A stretch of DNA of 64,000 bases, from assembly GCF_001652725.1 (NCBI RefSeq), contig NZ_LWHJ01000022.1:1-64000 (forward strand). Reading direction: 5' to 3'. This document shows positions 33,761 through 46,500 of this stretch, in pieces. Source of the DNA: Pedobacter psychrophilus. Its GTDB lineage: Bacteria; Bacteroidota; Bacteroidia; Sphingobacteriales; Sphingobacteriaceae. The notes below the pieces were generated by a model. The model did not search any database and was not told the DNA's origin. It saw only the letters and a list, made by a program, of their open reading frames with translations. The first letter of the stretch is position 1. Every line of letters starts with the position of its first letter. Both the position numbers and the translations under genes were made by a program.

Positions 33761-34246
33761 AAACCTATCCAAATCTTAATATTCACGAATAAAGATTTTT
33801 TAAGGTTTCTTGCATGATGGTAATTTTTCAATTAATCAAGTTAATCCTAAAATCAAATTAATCAAGATTCAGATAAGAATGTGATAAATAGTGAAATTCT
33901 TGGAAAAGAATCTTTGCAAACCCTGTGTTATACTGCGCCTCTGTGGTTAAATCCCATTTTTATAATTATTTTGTCATAAATAGTAAATTTTGTAGCATTA
34001 AGATGCAATATTTCGTAATTACTATAAATCAGTTTAATTATAAAATTTAGTATTCGTATTTTAAACCAAATGCAAAATTAAATGTCATATTATGAGTTTT
34101 AAGCAATTTAATATTTTGTTTTTAAAATAATTATTATTTCATTTGATTAAATCATATACATTAGCAAACTTAACATAGGAGATTCCATATAGAAAAAACC
34201 ATTACTCAAAGATTTATCATTAACAAGAATTTAATTAGGAGTAATT

Positions 34247-34834
34247 ATGGACTTTCAAAATAAAACAGACCAAGAACTGGTGCACCTTTATCTAAAGGGT
34301 AAGGAAGCTGCACTCTCGCAATTAATCACTAAACACAAATCACGTATTTACACTTCTATTTACCTTTTAGTAAAAGATGAATACTTAGCGGAAGATATTT
34401 TTCAGGATACTTTTATAAAAGTTATAAAAACATTAAGAGCTGGGAAATATAACGAAGAAGGTAAGTTTCTGCCATGGGTTTTAAGAATTGGCCATAATTT
34501 GGTTATCGATCACTTTAGACGTGAGAAAAGAAACCCTACTATTACCAATAGCGATGGCTTTGATATATTTGATGTTTTAGGAATCCATGATGATAGTATG
34601 GAAGAAAAAATGATTAAGGAGCAAACCCATAAAGATTTAAAATACTTAATTCATTTATTACCATCAGAACAGAAAGAGGTTTTGATTATGAGACATTACG
34701 GAGAACTAAGTTTTAAAGAAATTGCAGATTTAACGGATGTAAGTATAAACACAGCGTTAGGAAGAATGCGATACGCTTTAAACAATCTTAGAAAAATGAT
34801 GGTAAGTAAAGAACTTACTCTTAAAATTGGTTAA
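34247..34834 (+). CDS. ECF-type RNA polymerase sigma factor
   Basis: Group 4 sigma-70 factor of 195 aa. Region 2 includes YLLVKDEYLAEDIFQDTFIKVIKTL and FLPWVLRIGHNLVIDHFRR; region 4 has LPSEQKEVLIMRHYGELSFKEIADLTDVSINTALGRMRYALNNLR. No anti-sigma factor with a membrane helix is nearby; the only companion is a 66-aa soluble protein 72 bp downstream. This sigma type is widespread in Bacteroidota, sometimes highly expressed. The target genes are unknown; no repeated promoter motif was recognised in the window. Confidence 0.93.
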   Translation: MDFQNKTDQELVHLYLKGKEAALSQLITKHKSRIYTSIYLLVKDEYLAEDIFQDTFIKVIKTLRAGKYNEEGKFLPWVLRIGHNLVIDHFRREKRNPTITNSDGFDIFDVLGIHDDSMEEKMIKEQTHKDLKYLIHLLPSEQKEVLIMRHYGELSFKEIADLTDVSINTALGRMRYALNNLRKMMVSKELTLKIG

Positions 34835-34906
34835 TAATTATTTGGACTTAATTTAAAATATTATGTAAATAGATGCGTTTTTATCTTAAACATTTAAAAA
34901 ATTGAT

Positions 34907-35107
34907 ATGATAGAAACCTCTACTACTCCTAATTTAAATTTTAACTCTATTAGCAATTTAGAAGAATCAGAAATGACAGAATTTTCTGAAGCTGATATTG
35001 ATAAGTTTTATGATGCTTTAAAACCATCATTAAATAAATTAATTAAGCAGCCAACAGATAAAGCCATAAAAAATATCTTAAACTTTTCTAGGTCTAGCTC
35101 TAACTAA
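34907..35107 (+). CDS. Small acidic protein downstream of ECF sigma, 66 aa
   Basis: Soluble, helix-rich protein of 66 aa with an acidic N-terminal half (SNLEESEMTEFSEADIDKFYDAL), a lysine-containing centre and a Ser-rich tail. No membrane segment or zinc motif is seen, so it does not look like a classical anti-sigma factor. It lies 72 bp after the ECF gene and directly before a perfect 18-bp-stem terminator. It is therefore probably the last gene of that transcript and may be a partner or modulator of the sigma factor. The family was not recognised. Confidence 0.6.
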   Translation: MIETSTTPNLNFNSISNLEESEMTEFSEADIDKFYDALKPSLNKLIKQPTDKAIKNILNFSRSSSN

Positions 35108-35120
35108 TAGGAATAAAATT

Positions 35121-35161
35121 AAAACAGAAAAAGCCATCTATTTGATGGCTTTTTCTGTTTT
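35121..35161. terminator. Very strong terminator after the sigma operon
   Basis: An 18-bp perfect stem (35121-35138 with 35144-35161) around TATTT, with A- and T-rich arms. It can act in both directions between the sigma operon and the minus-strand beta-barrel gene that ends at 35200. Confidence 0.9.
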
Positions 35162-35199
35162 ATGGTATAAAAATCAATAAAATAATACTGCTGAGTTGA

Positions 35200-36090
35200 T
35201 TATAATTGTCTGTATTTAAAGTTATAAGTTAAACCTGCTGATCCATAATAAGATTTACCAACATTTCTTCCATCAACTAAACCACCTCCACTAAAGCTTA
35301 AGCCTAAGTTTCCATCAATTGGCGTATATATTGTTCCTCCAACTTTAGTATAGTTAACCTTTGTTGCAGGAAATAAACCTGTAAAGCCGGGTCTTAAAAT
35401 ATCAACACCTCCTGTAGATGTTTGATTTCCTACTTGGGCCGCAATATAAAATCTATTAGCAGCATAGCCTATTTTCAATTCACTTAAAACCGCATCCGGA
35501 ACTTCAGTAGATCTTAAACTATATCCTGCTTGTCCAGTTATAAAAAAACCTCTATCATCTTTAAAGTGACCAATTAAAATAGCATTATAAGTAGTGGCTC
35601 TATTTCCTATGGCGATAATTGATTGTAACCCTTGATCAACTTTATAATCGCTCACTGGCGTAGTAACACCTAAACCACCTTGCAGAGATACATTACCTTT
35701 TTTCAAAAGTTCATATTTTAAAAAAGCTGTTAAATCTTGAGCTCCAGAGGTTTCATTAGTATAGCCGAGTCTTTGTAATACTATAGGGTCTCCATCTCCT
35801 GTTGATTGTATAAAAGGAAGATTAAAAACAACATCTAATTTATCTGATATGCCATAATTCCCATAAATGTTAAAACTGTTTCTGGTAACCGCACCAAAAA
35901 TTGGAGTTTCATCAATTTCTTGAGGATATAGATAAACAGATTTATAATGTTCGTGGTTAATGGAAAAAGTGATGTTACCACCTTTTTTTCCTTGCATAAA
36001 CCCATCTAACGGAGTTTGTGCAAAAGAAGCAAAAGAAGAACCTAATAGTAAAGCGGAACTAAAAATTGCTGATTTTGTAAATATTCTCAT
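35200..36090 (-). CDS. Predicted outer-membrane beta-barrel protein
   Basis: Exported protein of 296 aa with a signal peptide ending near SFAQ. The body alternates short amphipathic strands with turns and resembles the MetA-pathway/transporter-type outer-membrane barrels (GNYGISDKLDVVFNLPF, LQGGLGVTTPVSDY). No catalytic motif is seen. It stands alone, and the substrate is unknown. Confidence 0.65.
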   Translation of the reverse strand: MRIFTKSAIFSSALLLGSSFASFAQTPLDGFMQGKKGGNITFSINHEHYKSVYLYPQEIDETPIFGAVTRNSFNIYGNYGISDKLDVVFNLPFIQSTGDGDPIVLQRLGYTNETSGAQDLTAFLKYELLKKGNVSLQGGLGVTTPVSDYKVDQGLQSIIAIGNRATTYNAILIGHFKDDRGFFITGQAGYSLRSTEVPDAVLSELKIGYAANRFYIAAQVGNQTSTGGVDILRPGFTGLFPATKVNYTKVGGTIYTPIDGNLGLSFSGGGLVDGRNVGKSYYGSAGLTYNFKYRQL

Positions 36091-36332
36091 GTTTTATTTA
36101 TTTAAAATTAATATTGTAAAGTTGTTATTAAAACTGCTTATCGGATTTTTAGTTTTAAAACGTTTTCGATATCAAATCACAATCGTTTTGCAGAAGTACG
36201 AAAAAAAATAATCATATGGATTTATAAATTATCACAATTTGAAAAAATATAAAACCAATAGAAATGTTTAAACGTATATATTGCTAAATGGTTGCTTATC
36301 GGAAATAATTAATCATTAATTAAAAAATCAAA

Positions 36333-37343
36333 ATGAAAAAATTTAGACTCATCAAAACGACAAATTTATTAACCTTATCGGTTTTTATATTATCAATAAT
36401 ATTTACATCATGCAAAAAAAACAATGATGATGTAGATCAAACAATTTCTCAGATTGCTGTCAGCATGAAGGGATTTAGTCAATTAGAGGCAGCTGCAATT
36501 CAAGGTGGCGTTGCCGTTACTTTATCAAACAAAAATCCAGCAGCTGGCAGTAATGGTGATTTTACCGTATTTGCTCCTACAAATGAAGCTTTTGCAAAAA
36601 TTGGATTAGTAAATCCATCAGATTTAATTGCATTACAAAGTTCATTCTTAACAAACGTCCTTTTATACCATGTTAATAATGGAAGTACTTTAGAAAGTTC
36701 ATTTACTTCTGGCGCTGTTTTGCCATCTCTATTAAATCCTACAAAAAGAATAGTTTTTAGAGGTTCTGATAAGTATGTTAATGGTTCTAAAATTATTGCA
36801 ACTAATGTAGAAGCAGATAATGGAATTGTACATGCAATTGATCGTGTTCTTTTAGCTTCTGGAGATAATATTGCAAATACTACCATTTTCTTTGCTCAAG
36901 GAAAAGGTTTCGTAAAACCAGAGCTTACATTTTTATTAGAGGCGGTATTATATGCGGGTTTAGCTCCAGCTTTATCAGATGCTTCTACTAAGTATACAGT
37001 ATTTGCTCCAACTAATCAAGCATTTATGGATTTAGGTAAAATATTGGGTGTCCCGATTAATCAACCATCTGATATTAGAAAATTGCCAATGGCAACAGTA
37101 CAATCAGTTTTGTTATCGCATGTATTTAACTTAGGTGGAGTAGGTGCTGGTAGTTTTACTTCAGAACTTTATCCAGGTACAATAACAGCTTTAAATGGAA
37201 AATCGGTAACATTAGGTGCATACACAAATGGTTATCTAACTATAAAAAGCAGTGGAAACTCAGTGCCTGTTAACATGGTAATACCAGATGTTCAAACTAC
37301 TAATGGTGTTGTACATGTTGTTGATAGAGTGATCTTAAATTAA
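36333..37343 (+). CDS. Two-domain fasciclin (FAS1) lipoprotein
   Basis: Surface or periplasmic adhesion-type lipoprotein of 336 aa. The lipobox TSC has Cys27. Two FAS1 domains follow, each with the H1 box (FTVFAPTNEAF, YTVFAPTNQAF), the central YH/SH pair (LLYHVNNG, LLSHVFN) and the C-terminal NGIVHAIDRVLL or NGVVHVVDRVIL strand. FAS1 proteins mediate cell-surface and matrix contacts. It ends at a strong hairpin and lies 205 bp upstream of the giant SprB-repeat gene, so both may act at the cell surface, but they are separate transcripts. Confidence 0.92.
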   Translation: MKKFRLIKTTNLLTLSVFILSIIFTSCKKNNDDVDQTISQIAVSMKGFSQLEAAAIQGGVAVTLSNKNPAAGSNGDFTVFAPTNEAFAKIGLVNPSDLIALQSSFLTNVLLYHVNNGSTLESSFTSGAVLPSLLNPTKRIVFRGSDKYVNGSKIIATNVEADNGIVHAIDRVLLASGDNIANTTIFFAQGKGFVKPELTFLLEAVLYAGLAPALSDASTKYTVFAPTNQAFMDLGKILGVPINQPSDIRKLPMATVQSVLLSHVFNLGGVGAGSFTSELYPGTITALNGKSVTLGAYTNGYLTIKSSGNSVPVNMVIPDVQTTNGVVHVVDRVILN

Positions 37344-37361
37344 AATTAAAATGAATAGTAT

Positions 37362-37390
37362 AAAAGCCCAGTATTAGCTGGGCTTTTTTT
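37362..37390 (+). terminator. Terminator after the FAS1 gene
   Basis: AAAAGCCCAG (37362-37371) pairs with CTGGGCTTTT (37378-37387) and runs into a T-rich tract, separating the FAS1 gene from the giant gene. Confidence 0.88.
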
Positions 37391-37548
37391 GTTTTTAACA
37401 TTTTGTAACTTAGCCATAGTATTCCCGTAAAAAAATAGAATTAAGCTCATTCAAAAACACCTTATTCAATTTATAAATGATTGTTTTTACAAGAAAGATT
37501 AATGCTCTTGAAAGTGAAAAAAAATCATTATTTAAGTCATTAAATAAA

Positions 37549-40500
37549 ATGAAAGACTTAATTAAAGTCTTGTTGTTTTTAAGTTTTATATTTTTAAATT
37601 CAGCTTCATTTTCTCAAATCTGTGGTACTTCGGGATTAGATGGTCCTCAGAATGCAGTTCCGCCAGTTAATACATATTTCCCATTATCAACAACAGCCAC
37701 ATTAATTGCAGGAAGTAAAACAATTGTATTAAATGCAGTTCCTCCAAATGATCCCAATTATAATTTGAGTTATGGAATAACACCTATTAAATCTGGAGAT
37801 TTAATTTTGATTATTCAAATGCAAGATGCCTCATTTAATTACCTAAATAGCAATTTATATGGCAGTGGATTAGCAAATAGTGGTCCTGATAATTTAGGAG
37901 GAACTGGTTTTACCAGCCTAAATAATTCTGGAAAATTTGAATATGTAGTAGCAACCAGCGATGTGCCAATTACTGGTGGCATACTAAATTTTAGAGGAGA
38001 TGGAACTGGTAAGGGATGTGTAAATACTTATACAAATTCTAATGCCTCACCAACGGCAGGACAAAAGAGATTTCAAGTCATTAGAGTTCCGCAATACTCT
38101 AATTTAGTTTTAACAGCAAATATTACTACACCACCTTATAACGGTTCAGTAGGTGGTTTAATTGCTTTCGATGTTGCGGGAACTATGCAATTTAATGGGT
38201 TTATTGTTGATGCTTCAGCAAGAGGTTTTAGAGGTGGTTATGGCCCAAAAGCAGCATCTAACGCTAATAACAGTACATTTTATGTAGGCCCTTCTTCATC
38301 TACAACATCTGTAGGCAAAGGTGAAGGAATTGGTGGTACCCCTCGATACATGTGGGATGGATTTAATCAGGTTGATAATGGATCGGACGGGCTGCCATCT
38401 GGATCATATGGAAGAGGTGCGCCGGCAAACGGAGGTGGAGCTGGGAATGATCACAATGCTGGCGGTGGCGGTGGTGGTAATGGAGGATATGGAGGTTTAG
38501 GAGGAATGGGGTGGCAGGGTGCTAATGGGGATGTAAGTCCAAAGACTGGCGGTGGACGTCCAGGAAGTTTCCTCCCAATAGATTATTCTAGATTAATTAT
38601 GGGCGGCGGCGGAGGAGGAGGAGATGCAAATGATGCACTTTCAGGCGTAACAGGAGGAGTAGGAGGAGGGATTGTATTAATTAATGTCGAGAAAATTGTT
38701 GGAGTTGGAGTTATTAAATCAAATGGAGGAAATGGAGCACCTGGTGTATATGGTACTGCACCAGATGGAGCTGGTGGAGGAGGAGCCGGGGGATCAATTT
38801 TTGTACGTTCTTTAGCAGCCAGCCCAACAGCAAATTTATCATTAGAAGCTAAAGGAGGAAGAGGAGGAAATACTTTAAAGGATAACAATAACGAACACGG
38901 TCCTGGAGGAGGAGGAGGAGGAGGTTTTATCTACACTCAGATTCCATCTGCTACAATTGTTAGAGATGTTTCAAAAGGTATATCGGGAAAAGCAAATAAT
39001 GGCGCTGGTATTTCACATGGTGCCATAGATGGTACTGATGGACAAACAAGTTCTTTTATTACATCAGATTTACCTCTTCATTTACAAGGTGGTGGGTCAA
39101 TTTGCTATCCCATTCTTACTACCATCCTTACAGAATTACATCCCGGAGCCCCCGGTGCAAGAAGTGCAGGAACTACGGCTACTTACACTTTAACTATCCA
39201 AAATGAACCCACAAATGGGAACGCGGGAAATGTAGAAGCTTGGTTTAATCTTCCATCTAGCTTTAAAGTAAGTAGCATTTCTTACGCTTTAACAGGTGAT
39301 GCTGCCGGAACGCTAAATGCTACACCTCATATTGGTGCTACTGGGATAATGAGTTTTGGAAATTTTAATATTTCTCCAGGCGATAAGGTTGTTATCACTA
39401 TCGTTGTAAATATTGCTGCAAATGCACCAACAGGTGTTTATCATGCAAGCGCTCAAGCTACTTATCTAGATCCAACTAGAACCAAAATTAATCCTTTTAG
39501 GAAAATCACAGGATCGACAGATGAATTCGTTGGATTCAATTCTAGTTATGAAACGGGTGGAGTTACGGATGTTGTTGGGACAAATTATAATGGAGATCTA
39601 GTAACATCAACCGCTGAAGATGTTTATATTAATGCAGTTGCGATAACGGGTTTATGTGATGCTGTTACAGGAGGTGGATTTGAGACTTACACCTCTGGAG
39701 AGTATCCTACTTTAGATAAATGGTTACCTACAGTTTCGGGTGATTTAATTAAAATTGTGAATCAAACCGGAATAAAGGGAGCAATTATTAAGAACAAGAC
39801 AGGTGAAAAATTCTCTCTTCAACAAACTATCATTTCAATAGAACCATTAACAGCTTACACTTTAACTTTTAATTATAGAAATTGGGATGCTTGTGGGAGT
39901 CCTTCAGCCTCAAAATCTTTTATTGAAATTTTAGATGCCAATACAAATGCGGTTATTGTACCACAAGCAGAATTTATAGCTAGTAACTCTCCGGCGATAG
40001 GCAATATTCCTTTTAATACACTTTCTGGTACAACCTCAATAATTATAAAGATAACTGATGCAGGTTCGCCAAACCCATCTTGTGGAACTTTTATAGATGG
40101 TATTTCAATAACTTCCAACTTAAATATTTCCTATCCCACAACAAATGTTACCTGCAACGGTGCAAATAATGGTACTGTAAAAATTACGTTATTATCAGGT
40201 GCTGCCGCTCCCTATCAGGTTTCTTATTCTTTTAATGAGGGAAGCTTCAATACAGCTACTCCTATAAATCCAATTAATATAACCGGTACACCATTAGTTT
40301 ATAATAACCTGACAGCTGGGAATTATAGATTAAAAATTGTTGATGCTAACGGATGTGATAACATTAAAAATTTCGATATCACCCAACCTCCAATTCTGTC
40401 CCTTTCAGAAACTCATATTGATAACTCTTGTAATGATAATTCTATAGGTGCAATAGACTTAACAGTTAGTGGTGGAACTTCTCCCTATACATATAATTGG

Positions 40501-43500
40501 GTTAAAGATGGGACAAGTTATGCTGTGGTAGAAGACATTAGTAGTTTACCTCCAGGACATTACACTGTTACAGTTACAGATGATAATAGTTGCCAAAAAC
40601 AACTTTCTGTAGATATTTTACCATTAACTCCATTTACATTAAATGGGAATCAGATTAATAACATTTGCAATGGATCTTCTTTAGGTTCAATCACTTTAAT
40701 TTCTACGGGAGGGAAAGCGCCTTATAGCTATACCTGGAGTAATGGTTCACATGATCAAAATCAGACAAACTTACCAGCTGGAATTTATAATGTAATAGGT
40801 AAAGATGGATTAGGTTGCGAAGTTTCTTTAGATTTTATAATTATTGAACCAACGGCATTAAATCTTACAGAAAGCCATAATATCATCATTTGTAATGGTG
40901 GGACATCAACGGTAACCTTAACAGCCACAGGTGGAACAGGAATTTATCAGTATTCTAAAGATGGAATCGCTTTTCAAACATCAAATATTTTCTCAGGATT
41001 AATTGCAGGTGATTATACCTTCACAGTAAAGGATGCGAACGATTGTACTTATTCAACACCAGGTCAGATCACAATTTCAGAACCAACTCAATTAGGTTTA
41101 TCAACAACAAAAACCGATATTCTTTGCAATGGCGGAACATCAACAGTAACCTTAACAGCCACAGGTGGAACAGGAATTTATCAGTATTCTAAAGATGGAA
41201 TCGCTTTTCAAGCTTCGAATATTTTCAATAATCTGACAGCTGGAGATTACACATTCACCGTAAAAGATGCGTACGATTGCTCATTCTCCACGCCAAGTCA
41301 AATTATTATAAACGAGCCTACAAAACTAGATTTATCAACATCTAAAACCGATATCATTTGCAATGGCGGAACATCAACAGTAACTTTAACGGCAACGGGT
41401 GGAACAGGAATTTATCAATATTCCAAAGATGGAATCGCTTTTCAAGCTTCGAATATTTTCAATAACCTAACTGCTGGAGATTATACCTTCACGGTAAAAG
41501 ATGCAAACGGTTGTACTTTTTCTACATCAAGTCAGATCACAATTTCAGAGCCTACAAAACTAGATTTAACATCATCAAAAACGGATATTCTTTGCAATGG
41601 CGGAACATCAACTGTAACCTTATCTGCAACCGGCGGAACTGGAATTTATCAATACAGCAAGAATGGGATTGCTTTCCAAGGTTCAAATATTTTCTCAGGA
41701 TTGTCTGCTGGCAATTACACATTTACCGTAAAAGATGCGAACGATTGCTCATTCTCCACGCCAAGTCAAATTATTATAGACGAGCCTACAAAACTAGGTT
41801 TATCAACAACAAAAACAGATATAATTTGCAATGGCGGAACATCAATAGTAACATTAACGGCAACAGGTGGAACAGGAATTTATCAGTATTCTAAAGATGG
41901 AATCGCTTTTCAAACATCAAATATTTTCTCAGGATTAGTTGCCGGTAATTATACTTTTACAGTAAAAGATGCGAATGGTTGTACTTTTTCTACACCAAGT
42001 CAAATCACAATTTCAGAACCCACTGTATTAACATTATCAGCAAGTAAAACGGATATCCTTTGCAATGGTGGAACATCAACAGTAACTTTAACTGCCACAG
42101 GTGGAACTGGGATTTATCAATATAGCAAAGATGGAATATCATTTCAAGGTTCAAATATTTTCTCAGGATTAATTGCAGGTGATTATACATTCACAATAAA
42201 GGATGCGAACGGTTGTACTTATTCCACACCAAGTCAAATCACAATTTCAGAGCCAACAGCATTAACATTATCAGCAAGTAAAACGGATATTCTTTGTAAT
42301 GGAGAAACATCAACAGTAACCTTAACGGCAACGGGTGGAACAGGAATTTATCAATATTCCAAAGATGGAATCGCTTTTCAGGCCTCAAATATTTTCTCAG
42401 GATTAATTGCAGGCAATTATACATTCTCGGTTAAAGATGCTAACAATTGTACATTCTCTACACCAAGTCAGATCATAATTTCAGAGCCTACAAAACTAGA
42501 TTTATCAATATCAAAAACAGATATTCTCTGCAACGGAGGCACCTCAACGGTAATCTTAACAGCAACAGGTGGAACAGGAGTTTATCAGTATTCCAAAGAT
42601 GGAATCGCTTTTCAAACATCAAATATTTTCTCAGGATTAATTGCAGGTGATTATACCTTCACAGTAAAGGATGCGAACGATTGTACTTATTCAACATCAG
42701 GTCAGATCATGATAATAGAACCAACAAAACTGGATCTATCAACAAGTAAGACAGATATCCTCTGCAATGGCGGAACATCGACTGTAACCTTAACTGCCAC
42801 AGGTGGAACTGGAGTTTATCAATATAGTAAAGACGGAATAGCATTTCAGACATCAAATATTTTCTCAGGATTAATTGCCGGCAACTACACTTTCGCTGTA
42901 AAAGATGAGAACGGTTGTACATTCACTACACCAAGTCAAGTTACAATTGCAGAGCCTACAAAACTAGATTTATTAACAAGCAAAACCGATATTCTTTGCA
43001 ATGGAGGAACATCGAATGTAACATTAACGGCGACAGGCGGAACAGGAATTTATCAGTATTCAAAAGATGGAATCGCTTTTCAGGCATCAAATATTTTCTC
43101 AGGATTAATTTCTGGAAATTACACTTTTACCGTTAAGGATGCGAACGGTTGTACATTCTCGACGCCAAGTCAACTCAATATAACAGAGCCAACACAACTA
43201 GATTTATCCTCAACAAAAACGGATATTCTTTGCAATGGCGAAACATCAACAGTAACCTTAACGGCAACGGGTGGAACAGGAATTTATCAATATAGCAAGG
43301 ACGGAATCGCTTTTCAGGCCTCAAATATTTTCTCGGGATTAAGTGCAGGAAATTACACTTTCACGGTAAAAGATGCAAACGGTTGTACCTTCTCGACACC
43401 AAGTCAAATCACAATTTCAGAACCCAATGTATTAACATTATCAATAAGTAAAACGGATATTCTTTGCAATGGCGAAACATCAACAGTAACCTTAACGGCA

Positions 43501-46500
43501 ACGGGGGGAACAGGAATTTATCAATATAGCAAGGACGGAATCACTTTTCAAGGTTCGAATATTTTCTCAGGATTGTCTGCTGGCAATTATACATTCTCGG
43601 TTAAAGATGCTAACAATTGTACATTTTCTACACCAAATCAGATTATTGTTTCGGAACCAACAGCATTAACTTTATCATCTACTAAAACCGATATTCTTTG
43701 CAATGGCGGAACATCAACGGTAACCTTAACTGCCACAGGTGGAACAGGAATTTATCAATATAGCAAGGACGGAATCGCTTTTCAGACCTCAAATATTTTC
43801 TCAGGATTAATTGCTGGCAATTATACGTTTACCGTAAAAGATGCGAACGGTTGTACATTCTCTACACCAAGTCAGATTATTATTTTAGAACCAACAGCAT
43901 TAACTTTATCATCCACTAAAACCGATATAATTTGCAATGGCGGAACATCAACTCTAACCTTGACGGCGACAGGCGGAACGGGAATTTATCAGTATTCAAA
44001 AGATGGAATCGCTTTTCAAGCTTCGAATATTTTCAATAATCTGGCTGCTGGAAACTACAGCTTCACGGTAAAAGATGCGAACGGTTGTACTTTTTCTACA
44101 CCAAGTCAGATTATTATTTCAGAACCAACAAAACTAGATTTATCAACATCAAAAACGGATATCCTTTGTAATGGTGGAACATCTACAGTAACACTAACGG
44201 CAACCGGCGGAACTGGAGTTTATCAATACAGCAAAGATGGAATCGCTTTTCAAGCCTCAAATATTTTCTCAGCATTAATTGCAGGCAACTACACTTTCAC
44301 GGTGAAAGATGCGAACGGTTGTACTTATTCCACACCAAGTCAAATCACAATTTCAGAGCCAACAGCATTAATATTATCAGCAAGTAAAACGGATATTCTT
44401 TGCAATGGCGGAACATCGACTGTAACTTTGATGGCAAGTGGTGGAACTGGAGTTTATCAATATAGTAAAGATGGAATCGCTTTTCAGACATCTAATATTT
44501 TCTCAGGATTAATTGCCGGCAACTACAGCTTCACGGTAAAAGATGCAAACGGTTGTACTTTTTCTACACCAAGTCAAATCACAATTTCAGAGCCAACAGC
44601 ATTAACATTATCAGCAAGTAAAACGGATATTCTTTGCAATGGCGGAACATCGACTGTAACTTTAACTGGCACAGGTGGAACTGGGATTTATCAATATAGC
44701 AAAGATGGAATAGTATTTCAAGGTTCAAATATTTTCTCAGGATTAATTGCGGGCAACTACACTTTCACGGTAAAAGATGCTAACAATTGTACATTTTCTA
44801 CACCAAGTCAGATTATTATTTCAGAGCCAACTCAATTAGGATTATCATTAACAAAAACTGATATTCTTTGCAATGGCGGAACATCAACAGTAACTTTAAC
44901 TGGCACAGGTGGAACTGGAGTTTATCAATATAGTAAAGATGGAATCGCTTTTCAAGCTTCAAACATTTTTAACAATCTGACAGCGGGCAATTACAACTTC
45001 ACGGTAAAAGACGCGAATGGTTGTACATTCACTACACCAAGTCAGATTATTATTTCAGAACCAACAAAACTAGATTTATCAACATCAAAAACAGATATCC
45101 TTTGCAATGGCGGGACATCGATTGTAACTTTAACAGCAACAGGAGGAACAGGAATTTATCAATATTCCAAAGATGGAATATCATTTCAAGGTTCAAATAT
45201 TTTCTCAGAATTAATTGCCGGCAATTATATCTTCACGGTAAAAGATGCTAATAATTGTACTTTCTCAACTCCAAGTCAAGTTACAATTGCAGAACCAACA
45301 AAACTAGATCTATCATCAAGTAAAACCGATATTCTTTGCAATGGCGGAACATCAACAGTAACCTCAACGGCAACGGGAGGAATAGGAATTTATCAATATT
45401 CCAAAGATGGAATCGCTTTTCAGGTCTCAAATATTTTTTCGGGATTAAGTGCAGGAAATTATACTTTCACGGTAAAAGATGCGAACGGATGTACATTCTC
45501 TACACCAAGTCAGATCATTATTTCAGAGCCAACACAACTAGATTTATCCTCAACAAAAACGGATATTCTTTGCAATGGCGGAACATCAACAGTAACCTTA
45601 ACGGCAACGGGAGGAATAGGAATTTATCAATATTCCAAAGATGGAATCGCTTTTCAAGCTTCGAATATTTTCTCAGGATTGTCTGCTGGCAACTACACTT
45701 TAACAGTAAAAGATGCGAACGGATGTGTTTTTTCCACACCAAGTCAGATTATTATTTCAGAGCCAACAGCATTACCATTATCAGCAAGTAAAACTGATAT
45801 TCTTTGTAATGGAGGAACATCAACGGTAACATTAATTGCAACAGGTGGAAGTGGAGTTTATCAGTACAGCAAGGATGGAATCACTTTTCAAGCTTCAAAT
45901 ATTTTTAATAATCTGACAGCTGGCAACTACACTTTCACAGTAAAAGATGTGAATGGTTGTACTTTCTCTACACTAAGTCAGATTATTATTTCAGAGCCAA
46001 CAGCATTAACATTATCATCCACTAAAACGGATATCCTTTGCAATGGCGGAACATCAAAAGTAACCTTGACAGCAACGGGTGGAACAGGAGTTTATCTATA
46101 TTCCAAAGATGGAATCACTTTTCAAGCTTCAAATATTTTTAATAATTTGACAGCTGGCAACTACACTTTCACAGTAAAAGATGTGAACGGTTGTACTTTC
46201 TCTATGCCAAACCAGATCAACATAACCGAGCCAACAAAACTTTCCATATCAGAAATTCATCAAGATATAAATTGCTTTGGAAGTGAAACTGGGTCAATTA
46301 ATATTAGCATTAGCGGAGGAAAACTTCCATATACTTTTAATTGGAGCAACGGCGCTACAACTGAAGATTTATCAAATTTAAAAAAGGGAGATTACTCTGT
46401 AATAGTTACTGATGCAAATGGATGTAATATTTCTAAAACAATTAAATTATCAGAACCTATTTCTCCTTTAATAATTACAGAAAATCATCAAAATAATATT

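Larger units (their letters stand above)
33515..34246. other. 732-bp divergent intergenic region
   Basis: No gene is seen between uvrA (minus) and the sigma-factor gene (plus). It contains the uvrA promoter candidate, copy C of the dispersed repeat (33675-33760), and a decayed-looking run near 33905-33955 (CTTTGCAAACC, TGCGCCTCTGTGGTTAAA). Such runs recur between genes in many Bacteroidota. The last 200 bp before the sigma gene are very AT-rich. Confidence 0.6.

Noticed and set aside
35960-36211. An 83-codon plus-strand frame upstream of the FAS1 gene
   Set aside because: Its first half is antisense to the signal-peptide end of the beta-barrel gene, and the rest is AT-rich intergenic DNA.
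38583-38888. Proline-rich antisense frame in the giant gene
   Set aside because: It is the complement of the glycine-rich coding stretch and has no start signal or homology-like features.
41511-45791. Several open frames, on both strands, within the giant gene's repeat array
   Set aside because: They recur with the 234-bp period and are out-of-frame shadows of the SprB-type repeats. No independent signals support them.
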